A DNA stretch of 64,000 nt from an uncultured Paracoccaceae bacterium. Its GTDB lineage: Bacteria > Pseudomonadota > Alphaproteobacteria > Rhodobacterales > Rhodobacteraceae. The notes beneath the pieces are model-generated. The model saw only the letters and a list, made by a program, of their open reading frames with translations, ran no database searches and was not told the origin of the DNA. The translations under genes and the position numbers were made by a program. Within the stretch, counting starts at the first letter, position 1. Each line of letters starts with the position of its first letter. The stretch covers positions 1 to 64,000 of the forward strand of contig CALDUK010000043.1 of NCBI GenBank assembly GCA_937924905.1, written 5' to 3'. This document shows positions 27,652 to 37,061 of the stretch, piece by piece.

Positions 27652-28041
27652 GGTGCGGTTCCTTTACACAAAACGGCTTGCAATCAGCGCGCACCTAAAG
27701 TGGTCAGTGCAGTCTCACAAGTGCAATTGCATCATGCCTGATATGCGATTTTCGCATGTCACATTTTGCGCATAACAGTTTGATATATTGCGTTAAATCG
27801 TCACCGCATGCGTGTCGCAATCAATGCTTTGAGTGACGCTTTTGCGCATCCCGGAAGGCCTTCGTTGTCACTTTGCGGCGGTCGTTTGATGGCGCAAAGA
27901 AAAGGCAGACTTTGCAAATTCCGTAAGGTTTGCCGATGTGCGATGACAGGCTGCTCTGGGCGCATGACTTCAAAGCCCCTTGGAAGATGTTCGCGTTTCG
28001 TGCTAATCTTGACGAAACAGAAAAAGAGCAAGGCAGGGTAT
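27652..28041. other. Intergenic region between DUF1127 gene and ruvC
   Basis: About 390 bases without a supported gene; an in-frame extension upstream of ruvC exists but lacks family similarity. It holds a 10-base palindrome TGCAATTGCA (27722-27731) and an inverted repeat ATGCGA/TCGCAT (27743-27757) next to an AT-rich stretch near 27760-27800. These could be operators for the DUF1127 promoter on the minus strand. A ribosome site GGCAGGGTAT lies before ruvC. Confidence 0.45.
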
Positions 28042-28533
28042 ATGCGGGTAATGGGGCTGGACCCTGGGTTGCGGGCGATGGGGTGGGGCGTGATTGACGT
28101 TTCAGGCTCGCGTTTGCGCCATGTCGCAAATGGTATTTGCCGGACCTCGACAGGGCCGCTTGGCGCGCGATTGGCCATGCTTTTTGAAGAATTGACGGTT
28201 GTCTGGAAAACCTATGCACCGGATACAGCCGCAGTCGAGCAGACCTTTGTAAACCGGGACGGTGCGGCGACGCTGAAACTTGGGCAGGCTCGGGGCATTG
28301 CCATGCTGGTGCCCGCCAGGGCTGGTATTGTCGTTGGTGAATACGCCCCCAATGCGGTGAAAAAGGCGGTGGTCGGGGTTGGTCACGCGGACAAAGCGCA
28401 GGTCGATCATATGGTTCGGATGCAATTGCCCGGAGCCGAGATTGCCGGGCCGGATGCGGCGGATGCCCTGGCGGTTGCGATTTGCCACGCGCATATTGCT
28501 CAGACCAACGCGCGGCTTGGGGTACAGGCATGA
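28042..28533 (+). CDS. ruvC: Holliday junction resolvase RuvC
   Basis: RuvC cuts four-way junctions symmetrically. The 163-residue protein shows the RNase H-like acidic residues: Asp7 in [13 protein letters not shown], Glu in [11 protein letters not shown], and the C-terminal pair in [12 protein letters not shown] and [14 protein letters not shown]. The ATG at 28042 gives the family length; longer in-frame starts add residues without similarity. It overlaps ruvA by 4 bases. Confidence 0.96.
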   Translation: MRVMGLDPGLRAMGWGVIDVSGSRLRHVANGICRTSTGPLGARLAMLFEELTVVWKTYAPDTAAVEQTFVNRDGAATLKLGQARGIAMLVPARAGIVVGEYAPNAVKKAVVGVGHADKAQVDHMVRMQLPGAEIAGPDAADALAVAICHAHIAQTNARLGVQA

Positions 28534-29159
28534 TCGGCAAGCTGTCCGGCCGGGTCGCGTATCGCGGCGAAGACCACATTTTGATTGACGTCGGTGGGGT
28601 TGGATATCTTGTCTATGTCAGCGACCGCACGTTGTCGGGTTTGCCGGGGTCGGGCGAAGTCGTGTCGTTGTACACTGATTTGCTGGTGCGCGAAGATTTG
28701 TTGCAGCTGTTCGGCTTTCCGACCTTGGTGGAAAAAGAATGGCACCGGTTGCTGATAAGCGTGCAGGGGATCGGGGCCAAAGCCTCGATGGCGATTTTGA
28801 GCGCTTTGGGGCCGGATGCATTGGCGCAAGCAATCGCCCTTGGCGACTGGGCGTCTGTGAAAGTGGCGCAGGGCGTCGGGCCGAAGATTGCGCAACGTGT
28901 AGTGAACGAGCTGAAAGGCAAAGCGCCCGCGATGATGGCGATGCCGGGCGAGACGTTGAGTGAGGTCATCGAAGGCGCGCCTGCGCCCGTTGTTGCGCCA
29001 GCAAACACTGTGCAGTCAGACGCTTTGTCGGCGCTGGGCAATCTTGGATACGCGCCAAGCGAGGCGGCGGCGGCTGTGGCAGAAGCGGCGCGGGATGCAC
29101 CCGAAGCGGACTCGTCAGGTTTGATCCGCGCCGCCCTGAAACGTCTGGCCCCTGCATGA
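28530..29159 (+). CDS. ruvA: Holliday junction branch-migration protein RuvA
   Basis: RuvA binds the junction and recruits RuvB. The 209-residue protein starts [16 protein letters not shown] with an OB fold, then two helix-hairpin-helix motifs ([28 protein letters not shown]) and a flexible linker to domain III ([19 protein letters not shown]), which contacts RuvB. It overlaps both ruvC and ruvB by 4 bases, so the three are translationally coupled. Confidence 0.97.
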   Translation: MIGKLSGRVAYRGEDHILIDVGGVGYLVYVSDRTLSGLPGSGEVVSLYTDLLVREDLLQLFGFPTLVEKEWHRLLISVQGIGAKASMAILSALGPDALAQAIALGDWASVKVAQGVGPKIAQRVVNELKGKAPAMMAMPGETLSEVIEGAPAPVVAPANTVQSDALSALGNLGYAPSEAAAAVAEAARDAPEADSSGLIRAALKRLAPA

Positions 29160-30178
29160 GCGACCCCGATCCGACCCTTCGACCTGAACGACGCCCCGAA
29201 GATGCGGATCGCGCGATGCGCCCGCAGACCTTGGACGCGTTTACCGGCCAAGCCGAAGCGCGGGCAAATTTGCGGGTATTCATCGAAAGCGCGCGGCAGC
29301 GCGGCGAGGCGATGGATCATGCATTGTTCCACGGCCCGCCCGGGCTGGGAAAGACCACGCTGGCGCAAATTGTGTCGCGCGAACTTGGTGTGAATTTTCG
29401 CATGACCAGCGGGCCGGTTCTGGCCAAGGCGGGGGATCTGGCGGCGATCCTGACCAACCTGGAAGCGCGCGACGTTCTTTTCATTGATGAAATTCACCGG
29501 TTGAACCCGGTCGTGGAAGAAGTGCTTTATCCTGCACTGGAAGATTTTGAGCTGGATCTTGTGATTGGCGAAGGTCCGGCGGCCCGGACGGTACGCATTG
29601 AATTGCAGCCGTTCACTTTGGTCGGTGCGACCACGCGGCTTGGGCTTTTGACAACGCCTTTGCGGGACCGGTTCGGCATTCCCGTGCGCTTGCAGTTTTA
29701 CACAGAAGACGAATTGTTCGAGATCGTTCATCGTGGCGCGCGATTGATGGGTGTGCCCGCTGACGACGATGGGTGTCGCGAGATTGCGCGACGCGCGCGC
29801 GGCACCCCGCGGATTGCGGGGCGATTGCTGCGGCGGGTTGTGGACTTTGCACTGGTCGAAGGCGACGGGCAGTTGACGCAAGACCTAGCCGATAGCGCGT
29901 TGACGCGATTGGGCGTGGATGTGTTGGGGTTGGACGGGGCGGACCGACGCTATTTGACCCTGATTGCAGAACACTATCAGGGCGGCCCCGTGGGGGTGGA
30001 AACGTTGTCTGCCGCCCTGTCCGAGGCGCGGGATGCCATCGAAGAAGTGATCGAGCCTTATTTGTTGCAACAGGGCCTCATTCAACGCACACCGCGCGGG
30101 CGGATGTTGGCGGCGCGGGCCTGGGCGCACCTGGGCTTGCCTGCGCCAAGTGCGCCGGATCAAGGGCGGCTTTTATAG
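29156..30178 (+). CDS. ruvB: Holliday junction DNA helicase RuvB
   Basis: RuvB is the AAA+ hexameric motor for branch migration. Walker A is [11 protein letters not shown], Walker B is [11 protein letters not shown], and sensor 1 lies in [20 protein letters not shown] with the arginine finger region. The C-terminal winged helix includes [12 protein letters not shown]. Length 340 residues. It closes the ruvCAB operon; one more unknown gene follows 15 bases later. Confidence 0.97.
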   Translation: MSDPDPTLRPERRPEDADRAMRPQTLDAFTGQAEARANLRVFIESARQRGEAMDHALFHGPPGLGKTTLAQIVSRELGVNFRMTSGPVLAKAGDLAAILTNLEARDVLFIDEIHRLNPVVEEVLYPALEDFELDLVIGEGPAARTVRIELQPFTLVGATTRLGLLTTPLRDRFGIPVRLQFYTEDELFEIVHRGARLMGVPADDDGCREIARRARGTPRIAGRLLRRVVDFALVEGDGQLTQDLADSALTRLGVDVLGLDGADRRYLTLIAEHYQGGPVGVETLSAALSEARDAIEEVIEPYLLQQGLIQRTPRGRMLAARAWAHLGLPAPSAPDQGRLL

Positions 30179-30193
30179 GGCTGGGGCAAAATC

Positions 30194-30823
30194 ATGGATC
30201 ATGCGTTTGTCGAACGTCAGTTTACACGTTTAGACGGGTCTTATCTGTTCGCCAGATGGGGAAGGCCGATTGCGCCTGTTGTGTTCGGTGTCGACGACAA
30301 AACGCTTGAGATCGTCAAAGGCGCGGTCGAAGCGGTGGTCGTGCTGGCCGGTCACAGAATGACCGAAATGGACCCCGAGCTTGGGGTCAATCTGCTTTTC
30401 TTTTTCATCCGCGATTGGGATGAGCTGAGCGCAACGCCGGACCTGGACCGTTTGGTGCCCGAATTGCCGGAGCTAATTGTGCGATTGAAGGCGGCCGAGG
30501 CAAATCAATACCGGGCGTTCCGGTTTGACGAGGGTGGGGCCATCAAGGCGGCATTTGTGTTTGTGCGCATGGACAATGCGCTTGCCATCGTCCCTGCTGA
30601 AGATCTGGCACTTGCGCAGGTAGCGCAAACAATTTTGTTATGGTCCGACGCGGCTTTCACGGACACAGGACCGCTGGCCGAAGTGGGTGGAAATGTCATT
30701 CTTAACCCGGATGTCGCCGCTATCATCAGGGCTGGATATGATCCGACCTTGCCAGCCGTGGCGCAGGACCCCAGCCATGCATTGCGGCTGGCTGCGCGTA
30801 TCAGCATGGCGAACCCGGTCTGA
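30194..30823 (+). CDS. Unknown protein downstream of ruvB
   Basis: A 209-residue cytoplasmic protein of no recognised family. It begins MDHAFVERQFTRLDGSYLFA and has an alternating alpha/beta pattern without signal peptide or membrane segments. Acidic residues are plentiful (for example MTEMDPELGVNLLFFFIRDW). It sits 15 bases behind ruvB on the same strand and converges on aroA with 3 bases between stops. A link to recombination is possible only from position. Confidence 0.7.
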   Translation: MDHAFVERQFTRLDGSYLFARWGRPIAPVVFGVDDKTLEIVKGAVEAVVVLAGHRMTEMDPELGVNLLFFFIRDWDELSATPDLDRLVPELPELIVRLKAAEANQYRAFRFDEGGAIKAAFVFVRMDNALAIVPAEDLALAQVAQTILLWSDAAFTDTGPLAEVGGNVILNPDVAAIIRAGYDPTLPAVAQDPSHALRLAARISMANPV

Positions 30824-30826
30824 GCG

Positions 30827-32179
30827 TTAGCCGTTCACGGCGCGGAAGCTGGCACCGAGTTGTTCCATAAGTGTTCGGAATACGGGAAAGGACGTGGCGA
30901 TGGGCGATGCGTCGTCAATCGTGACGCCGTCAGTCGATGCCATCCCGAGGCAAAGAAAGCTCATCGCGATGCGGTGATCGAGATGGGTCTTAACCTGCTG
31001 GCCGCCTTTGATACTGCCAGGTCCGTCGCCGACGACAGACCACCAGTCTTCGCCGTCTTCGACTGCGATGCCATTTGCCCGCAGCCCAACCGCCATCGCA
31101 TCAATGCGGTCGCTTTCCTTGACGCGCAGTTCTTTGACGCCGCGCATCATGGTGGTTCCTTTTGCGTTGGCTGCAACGACGGAAAGAACTGGGTATTCGT
31201 CAATCATGGAAGCGGCGCGTTCGGGTGGTACGTCGATCCCTTGCATATCAGGTGAAAAGCGGGCGCGCAGGTCGGCGACGGGTTCACCGGATTCTTCGCG
31301 CAGGTTTTCATAAGTCAGGTTCGCCCCCATATCGCGAAGCGTTTCGAACAGGCCAGCGCGGGTCGGGTTGAGGCCAATGTTTGGAACCAAAACGTCCGAA
31401 CCTTCGACGATCAACGCGGCGCAGACCGGGAAGGCAGCCGAGGACGGGTCGCGAGGGACATCGATGCTTTGGGGTTTAAGCTCGGGCTGGCCGTTCAGAA
31501 TGACAACGCGGCCGTCTTTCGTGTCTTCGACCGACAGTTCCGCACCAAAGCCACGCAACATGCGTTCGGTATGGTCGCGGGTGGCTTCAGGTTCGATCAC
31601 ACTCGTTTGGCCGGGCGCGTTCAGACCGGCAAGAAGGACGGCGGACTTCACCTGGGCCGAAGGCACGGGCAGCGTATAGCTGACCGGGATTGGATCGCGC
31701 GCACCGATCACCGTCATCGGAAGCCGACCTTTTGCGCGGCCAATCGCCTGGGTGCCAAAGCCTGCAAGCGGATCGGTGATGCGGGCCATGGGACGCGACC
31801 GAAGCGACGCGTCGCCCGTGAAAGTTGCGGTGATCGCTGTGGTCGCCATCGCGCCCATGATCAACCGGACGCCCGTGCCGGCGTTTCCGCAATCGATAAC
31901 GTCTTCGGGTTCTGTAAAGCCGCCGGTTCCGACGCCGTGTACGGACCATTCACCGTCGTCGCTGCGCGATACCTCGGCCCCGAAGGCACGCATTGCATCG
32001 GCCGTTGCCAAAACGTCGTCGCCTTCAAGCAGGCCCCGAATGCGGGTTTCGCCCACCGACAATGCGCCCAAGATCAATGACCGGTGCGAGATTGATTTGT
32101 CCCCGGGGACATGTGCCTCGCCTTTCAGCGCGGTTGCTTTACGTGCCATTAACGGTGTGGCTGGTCCGTGTCCCGACAT
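30827..32179 (-). CDS. aroA: EPSP synthase (3-phosphoshikimate 1-carboxyvinyltransferase)
   Basis: AroA condenses shikimate-3-phosphate with phosphoenolpyruvate in the shikimate pathway. The 450-residue protein resembles the class II enzymes of alphaproteobacteria: [52 protein letters not shown] and [11 protein letters not shown]. The PEP-loop motif reads GNAGTG; the Agrobacterium CP4 enzyme has Ala at the second Gly position. It converges on the gene after ruvB. Confidence 0.95.
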   Translation of the reverse strand: MSGHGPATPLMARKATALKGEAHVPGDKSISHRSLILGALSVGETRIRGLLEGDDVLATADAMRAFGAEVSRSDDGEWSVHGVGTGGFTEPEDVIDCGNAGTGVRLIMGAMATTAITATFTGDASLRSRPMARITDPLAGFGTQAIGRAKGRLPMTVIGARDPIPVSYTLPVPSAQVKSAVLLAGLNAPGQTSVIEPEATRDHTERMLRGFGAELSVEDTKDGRVVILNGQPELKPQSIDVPRDPSSAAFPVCAALIVEGSDVLVPNIGLNPTRAGLFETLRDMGANLTYENLREESGEPVADLRARFSPDMQGIDVPPERAASMIDEYPVLSVVAANAKGTTMMRGVKELRVKESDRIDAMAVGLRANGIAVEDGEDWWSVVGDGPGSIKGGQQVKTHLDHRIAMSFLCLGMASTDGVTIDDASPIATSFPVFRTLMEQLGASFRAVNG

Positions 32180-32243
32180 GTCATCCTGTCCCTTAGTTAC
32201 GGGTCTGTTAGCGCACCGACCGGTGGCCGTCTATGCCGGGATC

Positions 32244-32957
32244 TCAAAGCTTGGGTGATTTTCGAAACGTCAGATAGTGCGGTGTTCGGCCCTCGCGCAG
32301 CGCTTTTTGTTCATAGCGTGTGGACAGCCAATCACCCCAAGGCTTGCGCCAGTCATTTGGATGTTCGGCCAGCCAGTGAAACCCGGCTTTTGGCACCTCT
32401 TCCAACGCCTGGCGAACATAGTCGGGGATATCGGTCGCGATGCGAAACTGGGCGCCGTCAACCAGCTTGTCGGCAAGTGGTGTCAAATGTTCATCGGTGA
32501 CAAACCGGCGTCGATGGTGGCGGGCTTTCGGCCATGGGTCGGGATAGAGCAGAAAGGCCTTTGCAACAGAGCCTGTCGGCAGCACATCCATCAAATCGCG
32601 GGCGTCACCGGGATGGACGCGGATGTTGCTCAATCCAGATTTTTTGATTTTGCCCAGAAGTGTCGCGACGCCGTTGACGTAGGGCTCGCAGCCGATGAAG
32701 CCGATGTCCGGGTTTTGCGCGGCTTGATGCACGATATGTTCGCCACTGCCAAAGCCGATTTCCAGCCAAACAGGTTTGCCTTCGAACACTTCGTTTGGGT
32801 CCAATGGCGTACGATCGGGGTTTTCATCCGGAGTGACGTTGGTCAGGCCAAGATGCACAAGGTCTTCCAGATACCGCTTTTGGGCAGGCTTCAGCGCCTT
32901 GCCACGGATGCGGCCATAAAAATTACGATGTGCACGTTTTGAAGGGTCCGAAGCCAT
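32244..32957 (-). CDS. trmB: tRNA (guanine-N7)-methyltransferase
   Basis: TrmB makes m7G46 in tRNA variable loops. The 237-residue protein has the SAM motif WLEIGFGSGEHI, FIGCEPYVNGVATL, and the signature YPDPWPKARHHRRRFV. The start at MASDPSKRAHRNFYGRIRG matches the family; longer in-frame extension is not supported. Divergent from the phosphoesterase gene, with 75 bases between. Confidence 0.95.
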   Translation of the reverse strand: MASDPSKRAHRNFYGRIRGKALKPAQKRYLEDLVHLGLTNVTPDENPDRTPLDPNEVFEGKPVWLEIGFGSGEHIVHQAAQNPDIGFIGCEPYVNGVATLLGKIKKSGLSNIRVHPGDARDLMDVLPTGSVAKAFLLYPDPWPKARHHRRRFVTDEHLTPLADKLVDGAQFRIATDIPDYVRQALEEVPKAGFHWLAEHPNDWRKPWGDWLSTRYEQKALREGRTPHYLTFRKSPKL

Positions 32958-33032
32958 GGGCGCGGCTGTCGCAGGACTGATCTGCAAGGTCAAGTCTTGC
33001 CAGTGTGTTCTTTTGCAGGATAGGAACGAAGC

Positions 33033-33692
33033 ATGAACTCTGTCGACTTCGCGTTTCAAGATGAGCAGTTGACCGCCTGCCGGTCGGGGGCCCTTTTTTG
33101 GGCCGCGAAACAGCTGTTGGTGGTGTCGGATTTGCATTTGGGCAAGTCTGAGCGAATTGCGCGGCGTGGCGGGGCTTTGCTGCCTCCTTATGACACGGTC
33201 GAAACACTGGCGCGGTTGTCATCTGATGTCGAAGCCCTGGCCCCGAAAACAGTTATATGTCTTGGCGACAGTTTCGATGATCTTGATGCGTCGTTAAGCC
33301 TGTCGGACGAGGCGCGCGACACGGTCGCCCGGCTACAGGCTGGGCGTCGGTGGCTTTGGTTGGAAGGCAATCACGACCCGGGCCCGGTCAACCTGGGCGG
33401 GGAACATGTGGCGCGTTTCACCTGCGGGCCGCTGACGTTCAGGCATATTGCTGTGCCAGAAGAACCGTTGGGCGAGGTTTCGGGCCACTATCACCCGAAG
33501 GCGCGGGTTCGGCACATGTCGCGCCCTTGTTTTATGGCGGATGTAAACCGGCTGATCCTACCCGCGTATGGCAGCTATACCGGCGGCCTTGATTGGATGA
33601 CGCCGGTATTGCGTGATTTGTTCGCGCCAAAAGCGATTGCTTATCTGACTGGGCGACAGGTTTTGGCGGTTCCGGTTCCAAAATCCGCGTAA
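33033..33692 (+). CDS. pdeM: PdeM-type metallophosphoesterase
   Basis: A 219-residue calcineurin-like phosphoesterase. The metal-binding blocks are VVSDLHLGKSERI, CLGDSFDDLD, LEGNHDPGP and SGHYHPKARV. The sequence fits the ligase-associated DNA-damage-response endonuclease group (PdeM), which usually accompanies an ATP-dependent DNA ligase, an exonuclease and a helicase. None of these partners is adjacent in this window, so the assignment rests on sequence pattern. It converges on the PanE-like gene with 8 bases between stops. Confidence 0.8.
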   Translation: MNSVDFAFQDEQLTACRSGALFWAAKQLLVVSDLHLGKSERIARRGGALLPPYDTVETLARLSSDVEALAPKTVICLGDSFDDLDASLSLSDEARDTVARLQAGRRWLWLEGNHDPGPVNLGGEHVARFTCGPLTFRHIAVPEEPLGEVSGHYHPKARVRHMSRPCFMADVNRLILPAYGSYTGGLDWMTPVLRDLFAPKAIAYLTGRQVLAVPVPKSA

Positions 33693-33700
33693 GGCCGCGT

Positions 33701-34753
33701 CTAGGCGACCTCGCGCCGGTTTTCGGCCAGACGGGCGTTCACTGTATTGACGGTTTCATGCACGGCGGGTGCGATGATACCAAGTTGATCGGCGATCAGC
33801 GACACCAACAGGTCAACGCGTTCGATTTGTTCTGAACCGCTGTCGATGGCGCGCGCGGCCGACGATGGTTTTAGCAAGCCTTCGGCAGCTTTCGCATATT
33901 TCTCGAATGGGACCTGGCTATCGGGTTCAGCGCCGAGCTGAACGACCATTTGTGTGACAGTGGCATAGATCGACTTTGCCGTTTCAACGTCACCCAGCAC
34001 AGCTTCGCGGATGGGGCGGACACCGTTGCGCATGACGCAGCGATAGTTGCCGGTCAGCAGCATGGCCCATTTCGCAAACGGCACATAAAGCGAATCGAAA
34101 ACGCGCAGTTTTACGGGCACTTCTTTGCCATCAACGCGAATGGCGTCGATGTCTTCTTCCAACTCGCGCAGGATGTCTGTGTGGCGCGGGTCTTCGAATG
34201 GCGCCGACTTGAAGTTGGTGGGCAGGCCGACGTGCAGCACATTCGGCTTTTCTTCGGGCGGGCGGAAGGCCTGCGGGTCGGGGCTGCACAGCGTCACGTT
34301 GCCCGGTGTGAACTTGCGCCAGCCTTCAAGGTTGTTGAATGCGCTGGCAAGGCGGTCGGCGTCTAGACCCGGAATGCGTTTCAGATAGGGCAGCGGTGGC
34401 ATGTTCATAATCGACATGGCCGGCACGCCAGCGTCTGCGATGGCGTCCATCAGGTTGCGAATGTCTTCGCTGCCATATTGCGGTTCTGACATGGCCAGAC
34501 ACACGAGGTCATAGTCTGACGGCGTCACATCTTTCGGAGCTTTGGCGTTTAAATGGCCGCTGAAGTCACCGGACCGAAAAGCACGGTGGGTGTCTTCGCC
34601 GCGCAATTTGATCCGCACTTCGGTGCCTTCTGCGTTGATCAGGTCGGCTGTCTTTTGGCGACATACAAGGGTGACGTCGTGACCAGCCATTAAGAGTTTC
34701 GTGCCCAAGAGCGATCCGTAGGAAGCCCCAAGTATCAGAATTTTACGCGACAT
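33701..34753 (-). CDS. PanE/ApbA-family reductase, candidate oxalyl-CoA reductase
   Basis: A 350-residue member of the ketopantoate reductase family. The Rossmann motif is ILGASYGSLLGTKLLMAGHD rather than the usual GAGAIG form. The catalytic-type Lys and Asn appear in FAKWAMLLTGNYRC. A pantothenate role is possible, but PanE2 of Methylobacterium extorquens, of the same family, is known to reduce oxalyl-CoA to glyoxylate. The oxc-frc operon lies upstream on the same strand, which makes an oxalyl-CoA reductase role attractive; this is inference. The start at 34751-34753 follows CGGAGAGAACG. It has its own upstream inverted repeat at 34847-34878. Confidence 0.7.
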   Translation of the reverse strand: MSRKILILGASYGSLLGTKLLMAGHDVTLVCRQKTADLINAEGTEVRIKLRGEDTHRAFRSGDFSGHLNAKAPKDVTPSDYDLVCLAMSEPQYGSEDIRNLMDAIADAGVPAMSIMNMPPLPYLKRIPGLDADRLASAFNNLEGWRKFTPGNVTLCSPDPQAFRPPEEKPNVLHVGLPTNFKSAPFEDPRHTDILRELEEDIDAIRVDGKEVPVKLRVFDSLYVPFAKWAMLLTGNYRCVMRNGVRPIREAVLGDVETAKSIYATVTQMVVQLGAEPDSQVPFEKYAKAAEGLLKPSSAARAIDSGSEQIERVDLLVSLIADQLGIIAPAVHETVNTVNARLAENRREVA

Positions 34754-34846
34754 AATCGTTCTCTCCGAAAGCAATAATTGTAAGTTAATTGCGTTTCGAA
34801 AAAAGTCCAAGATTATTTCGACCGTAGCGTCAACTTTTCGCACGCG

Positions 34847-34878
34847 CAGAATTCTGCACACCATTGTACACAATTCTG
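34847..34878. promoter_or_regulatory. Candidate operator upstream of the PanE-like gene
   Basis: CAGAATTCTGCACA (34847-34860) and TGTACACAATTCTG (34865-34878) are complementary at 12 of 14 positions around CCAT. A smaller palindrome ATTGT-AC-ACAAT (34863-34874) resembles sites of GntR/FCD regulators. It lies about 95 bases before the ATG, between the gene and tctA, and could allow independent control of the reductase. Confidence 0.45.
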
Positions 34879-34917
34879 GCGTCCAAAAGTATTGTTTAAG
34901 CCGCTGATATTGTTTGG

Positions 34918-36435
34918 TTAATTCTCGCTTGGCTCGGCTGTTCTGCGGCGCATCATCCGTTGGATCAATGGATAAGACATCAGCAAAATTGCAAGAATGA
35001 TACAGGTCAGCGAAATCGGGCGTGTGATAAAGGTCGTCACGTCCCCCTGACTAGATATCAGCGATTGGCGAAGTGACCGTTCGGCAAGCGGCCCCAGCAC
35101 GATGGCCAGAACGGCGGGCGCAACCGGATAGTTCAGTTTTCGCAAAAGATAACCGCCCACTCCCAGAATCAACATGATCCAGGTGTCGAACATTCTGTCG
35201 GTGGTAGCAAAAACCCCAAGGACACAAAGCACAAAAATGATCGGGGTCAGCAAAGTGAACGGCATGGCAAGGACGCGAATGAACACCGGGATCAGCGCGA
35301 TGTTCAGCAAAACGGTCGCGAAATTGGCGACATACATGGACCCGATCAGCCCCCAAACGAAGTCCGGGCTTTCCTGAAAGAGCAACGGTCCAGGCCGCAG
35401 GCCCCAGATAATCATTCCGCCTAGAAGAATCGCCGTGGTGGGCGAGCCGGGGATGCCCAGCGTGATCATGGGTAGCATCGATCCCGTCGAAGCCGCGTTA
35501 TTGGCTGCTTCTGGTGCAGCGACGCCCGAGATGTTGCCTTTGCCGAAGCTTTCAGGGTCTTTTGAGAAGGTTTTGGAAAGACCATAACTCATCAATGAGG
35601 CAGGCGTAGCGCCAGCGGCAGGCAAGGTGCCGACGAAGAAGCCCAAGAAGGAGCCGACCCAGGTGGAGTTGATGTATTCTTTGATCTGGCCAAAGTTCTC
35701 TTTCATACGCGCCCAGGTGATGGTCACGTTATGCATCTGAACCTTGCCTTTGGTGCTTTCCAGCGTCCAAAGCATCTCGCCAATCCCGTAGATCCCGATC
35801 GCCAGAACCAGAAAGCCGATACCGCGCTGGAATTCGACCATGTCGAAGAAGATCATGCGGGGCTGGCCGCTGATGATGTCAAAGCCGATTGCGGCCATGA
35901 CAAGCCCAAGCAGGATTGAAAAGATGGTCTTTGGGATGTCGTCGCCGCCAAGGCCAATGAAGGTGGCGAAGGCCAGCAACATAAGCGCAAATTCTTCCTG
36001 CGGTCCGAATTTAAGGGCAAAGGCCGCCAAGGGTGGTGCGAAGAGCGTGAACAGAATGATTGATACCGTGCCGCCGATAAAACTGGCGATTGCAGCGGCC
36101 ATCAAAGCTTTGTCAGCTTTACCGGCCTGTGCCATGGGGCGTCCGTCGAACACGGTGGCAACGGCCGTCGACGCCCCCGGGATACCAAGCGTGATCGATG
36201 ATATCGCGCCACCGTACATTGCCCCGTAATAAAGCGCGGCCAGAAAAATGATCGCAGCAGTGGGGGGGACAAGAAAGGTCACCGGCAAGAGGATCGCGAC
36301 GCCATTGACCGAGCCGAGGCCGGGCATACAGCCCACCAACAGGCCCGCAAGGCATCCGGCGAAAATCATGAAAAGGTTCAGCGGCTCGAATGCTTGAAGC
36401 AGGCCACCGGCGAGTGAGACTAGGATCGTTTCCAT
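34918..36435 (-). CDS. tctA: Tripartite tricarboxylate transporter, large permease TctA
   Basis: TctA is the large membrane subunit of TTT carriers, which import carboxylates with the help of a periplasmic binding protein. The 505-residue polytopic protein contains MPGLGSVNGVAILLPVTF, the GIPGASTAVATV signature and its repeat ITLGIPGSPTTAILLGGMI, and LPAAGATPASLMSYGL. The substrate cannot be read from the sequence; the oxalate gene context suggests oxalate or a related dicarboxylate. It follows tctB by 15 bases. Confidence 0.93.
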   Translation of the reverse strand: METILVSLAGGLLQAFEPLNLFMIFAGCLAGLLVGCMPGLGSVNGVAILLPVTFLVPPTAAIIFLAALYYGAMYGGAISSITLGIPGASTAVATVFDGRPMAQAGKADKALMAAAIASFIGGTVSIILFTLFAPPLAAFALKFGPQEEFALMLLAFATFIGLGGDDIPKTIFSILLGLVMAAIGFDIISGQPRMIFFDMVEFQRGIGFLVLAIGIYGIGEMLWTLESTKGKVQMHNVTITWARMKENFGQIKEYINSTWVGSFLGFFVGTLPAAGATPASLMSYGLSKTFSKDPESFGKGNISGVAAPEAANNAASTGSMLPMITLGIPGSPTTAILLGGMIIWGLRPGPLLFQESPDFVWGLIGSMYVANFATVLLNIALIPVFIRVLAMPFTLLTPIIFVLCVLGVFATTDRMFDTWIMLILGVGGYLLRKLNYPVAPAVLAIVLGPLAERSLRQSLISSQGDVTTFITRPISLTCIILAILLMSYPLIQRMMRRRTAEPSEN

Positions 36436-36450
36436 CTGAGGGGCCTCTCG

Positions 36451-36975
36451 TCAGAAATATTGCCAGCGGAAATTGTCGAGCCAAAGGAAGCCTTCTTCGA
36501 AAATCGGCCAGCCTTTTGGCAAGTATTTTGTCAAAGCGACCTCGAACAGAAGATAGACGAAGATTGGGGTGCCTATGACGAAAGCCATCGTGGTGCCCCA
36601 ACTGTGCCGGCCGAGGAACCGAACATAGAACAGCATAAACGCCATCAGCGACAGATAGGTGCCAATGATCGTCATCAGGAGGAGGAGAACCAAAATTGAA
36701 ACCGCGGAAACGACGACAAGGAACATGGTTTCGCGCGCAATATAGGGTTCAAGTGACTGGCTTTCGGGTGTCTTACCCTGAAACCAGCGAATGATCGTGG
36801 CAAGTGACGCCAAGGCCATACCCAGAGAAAGCCAGAATGGCCAAACACCGGCACCGGGACCGCGTCCATCGACCCAGTCGATACGAAGTCCGTCCGACCA
36901 GACATTCCACATCAGCCCAAGCGACACCAAAAGTGTCGCGAAACCCATCAAGAGCTCGGCCGTTCTGGTTGTCAT
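36451..36975 (-). CDS. tctB: Tripartite tricarboxylate transporter, small permease TctB
   Basis: A 174-residue membrane protein with four predicted helices, typical of TctB subunits. It starts MTTRTAELLMGFATLLVSLG; GGGAGGGGAAAGC before the ATG supports this start. The conserved segment DGRGPGAGVWPFWLSLGM is present in helix 2 and its approach. It lies between tctC and tctA in the usual order. Confidence 0.9.
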   Translation of the reverse strand: MTTRTAELLMGFATLLVSLGLMWNVWSDGLRIDWVDGRGPGAGVWPFWLSLGMALASLATIIRWFQGKTPESQSLEPYIARETMFLVVVSAVSILVLLLLMTIIGTYLSLMAFMLFYVRFLGRHSWGTTMAFVIGTPIFVYLLFEVALTKYLPKGWPIFEEGFLWLDNFRWQYF

Positions 36976-37061
36976 GCTTTCCCCTCCCACATGTGTGACC
37001 GCAGTGTTGCGGCCGGTATTCTTAGGTGTCAGCGGAGCCCGAAGGCTCCGCCAACCTATTG

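Noticed and set aside
28613-29881. Minus-strand open frame of about 420 codons across ruvA and ruvB
   Set aside because: It lies opposite well-supported ruvA and ruvB and shows no recognisable domain.
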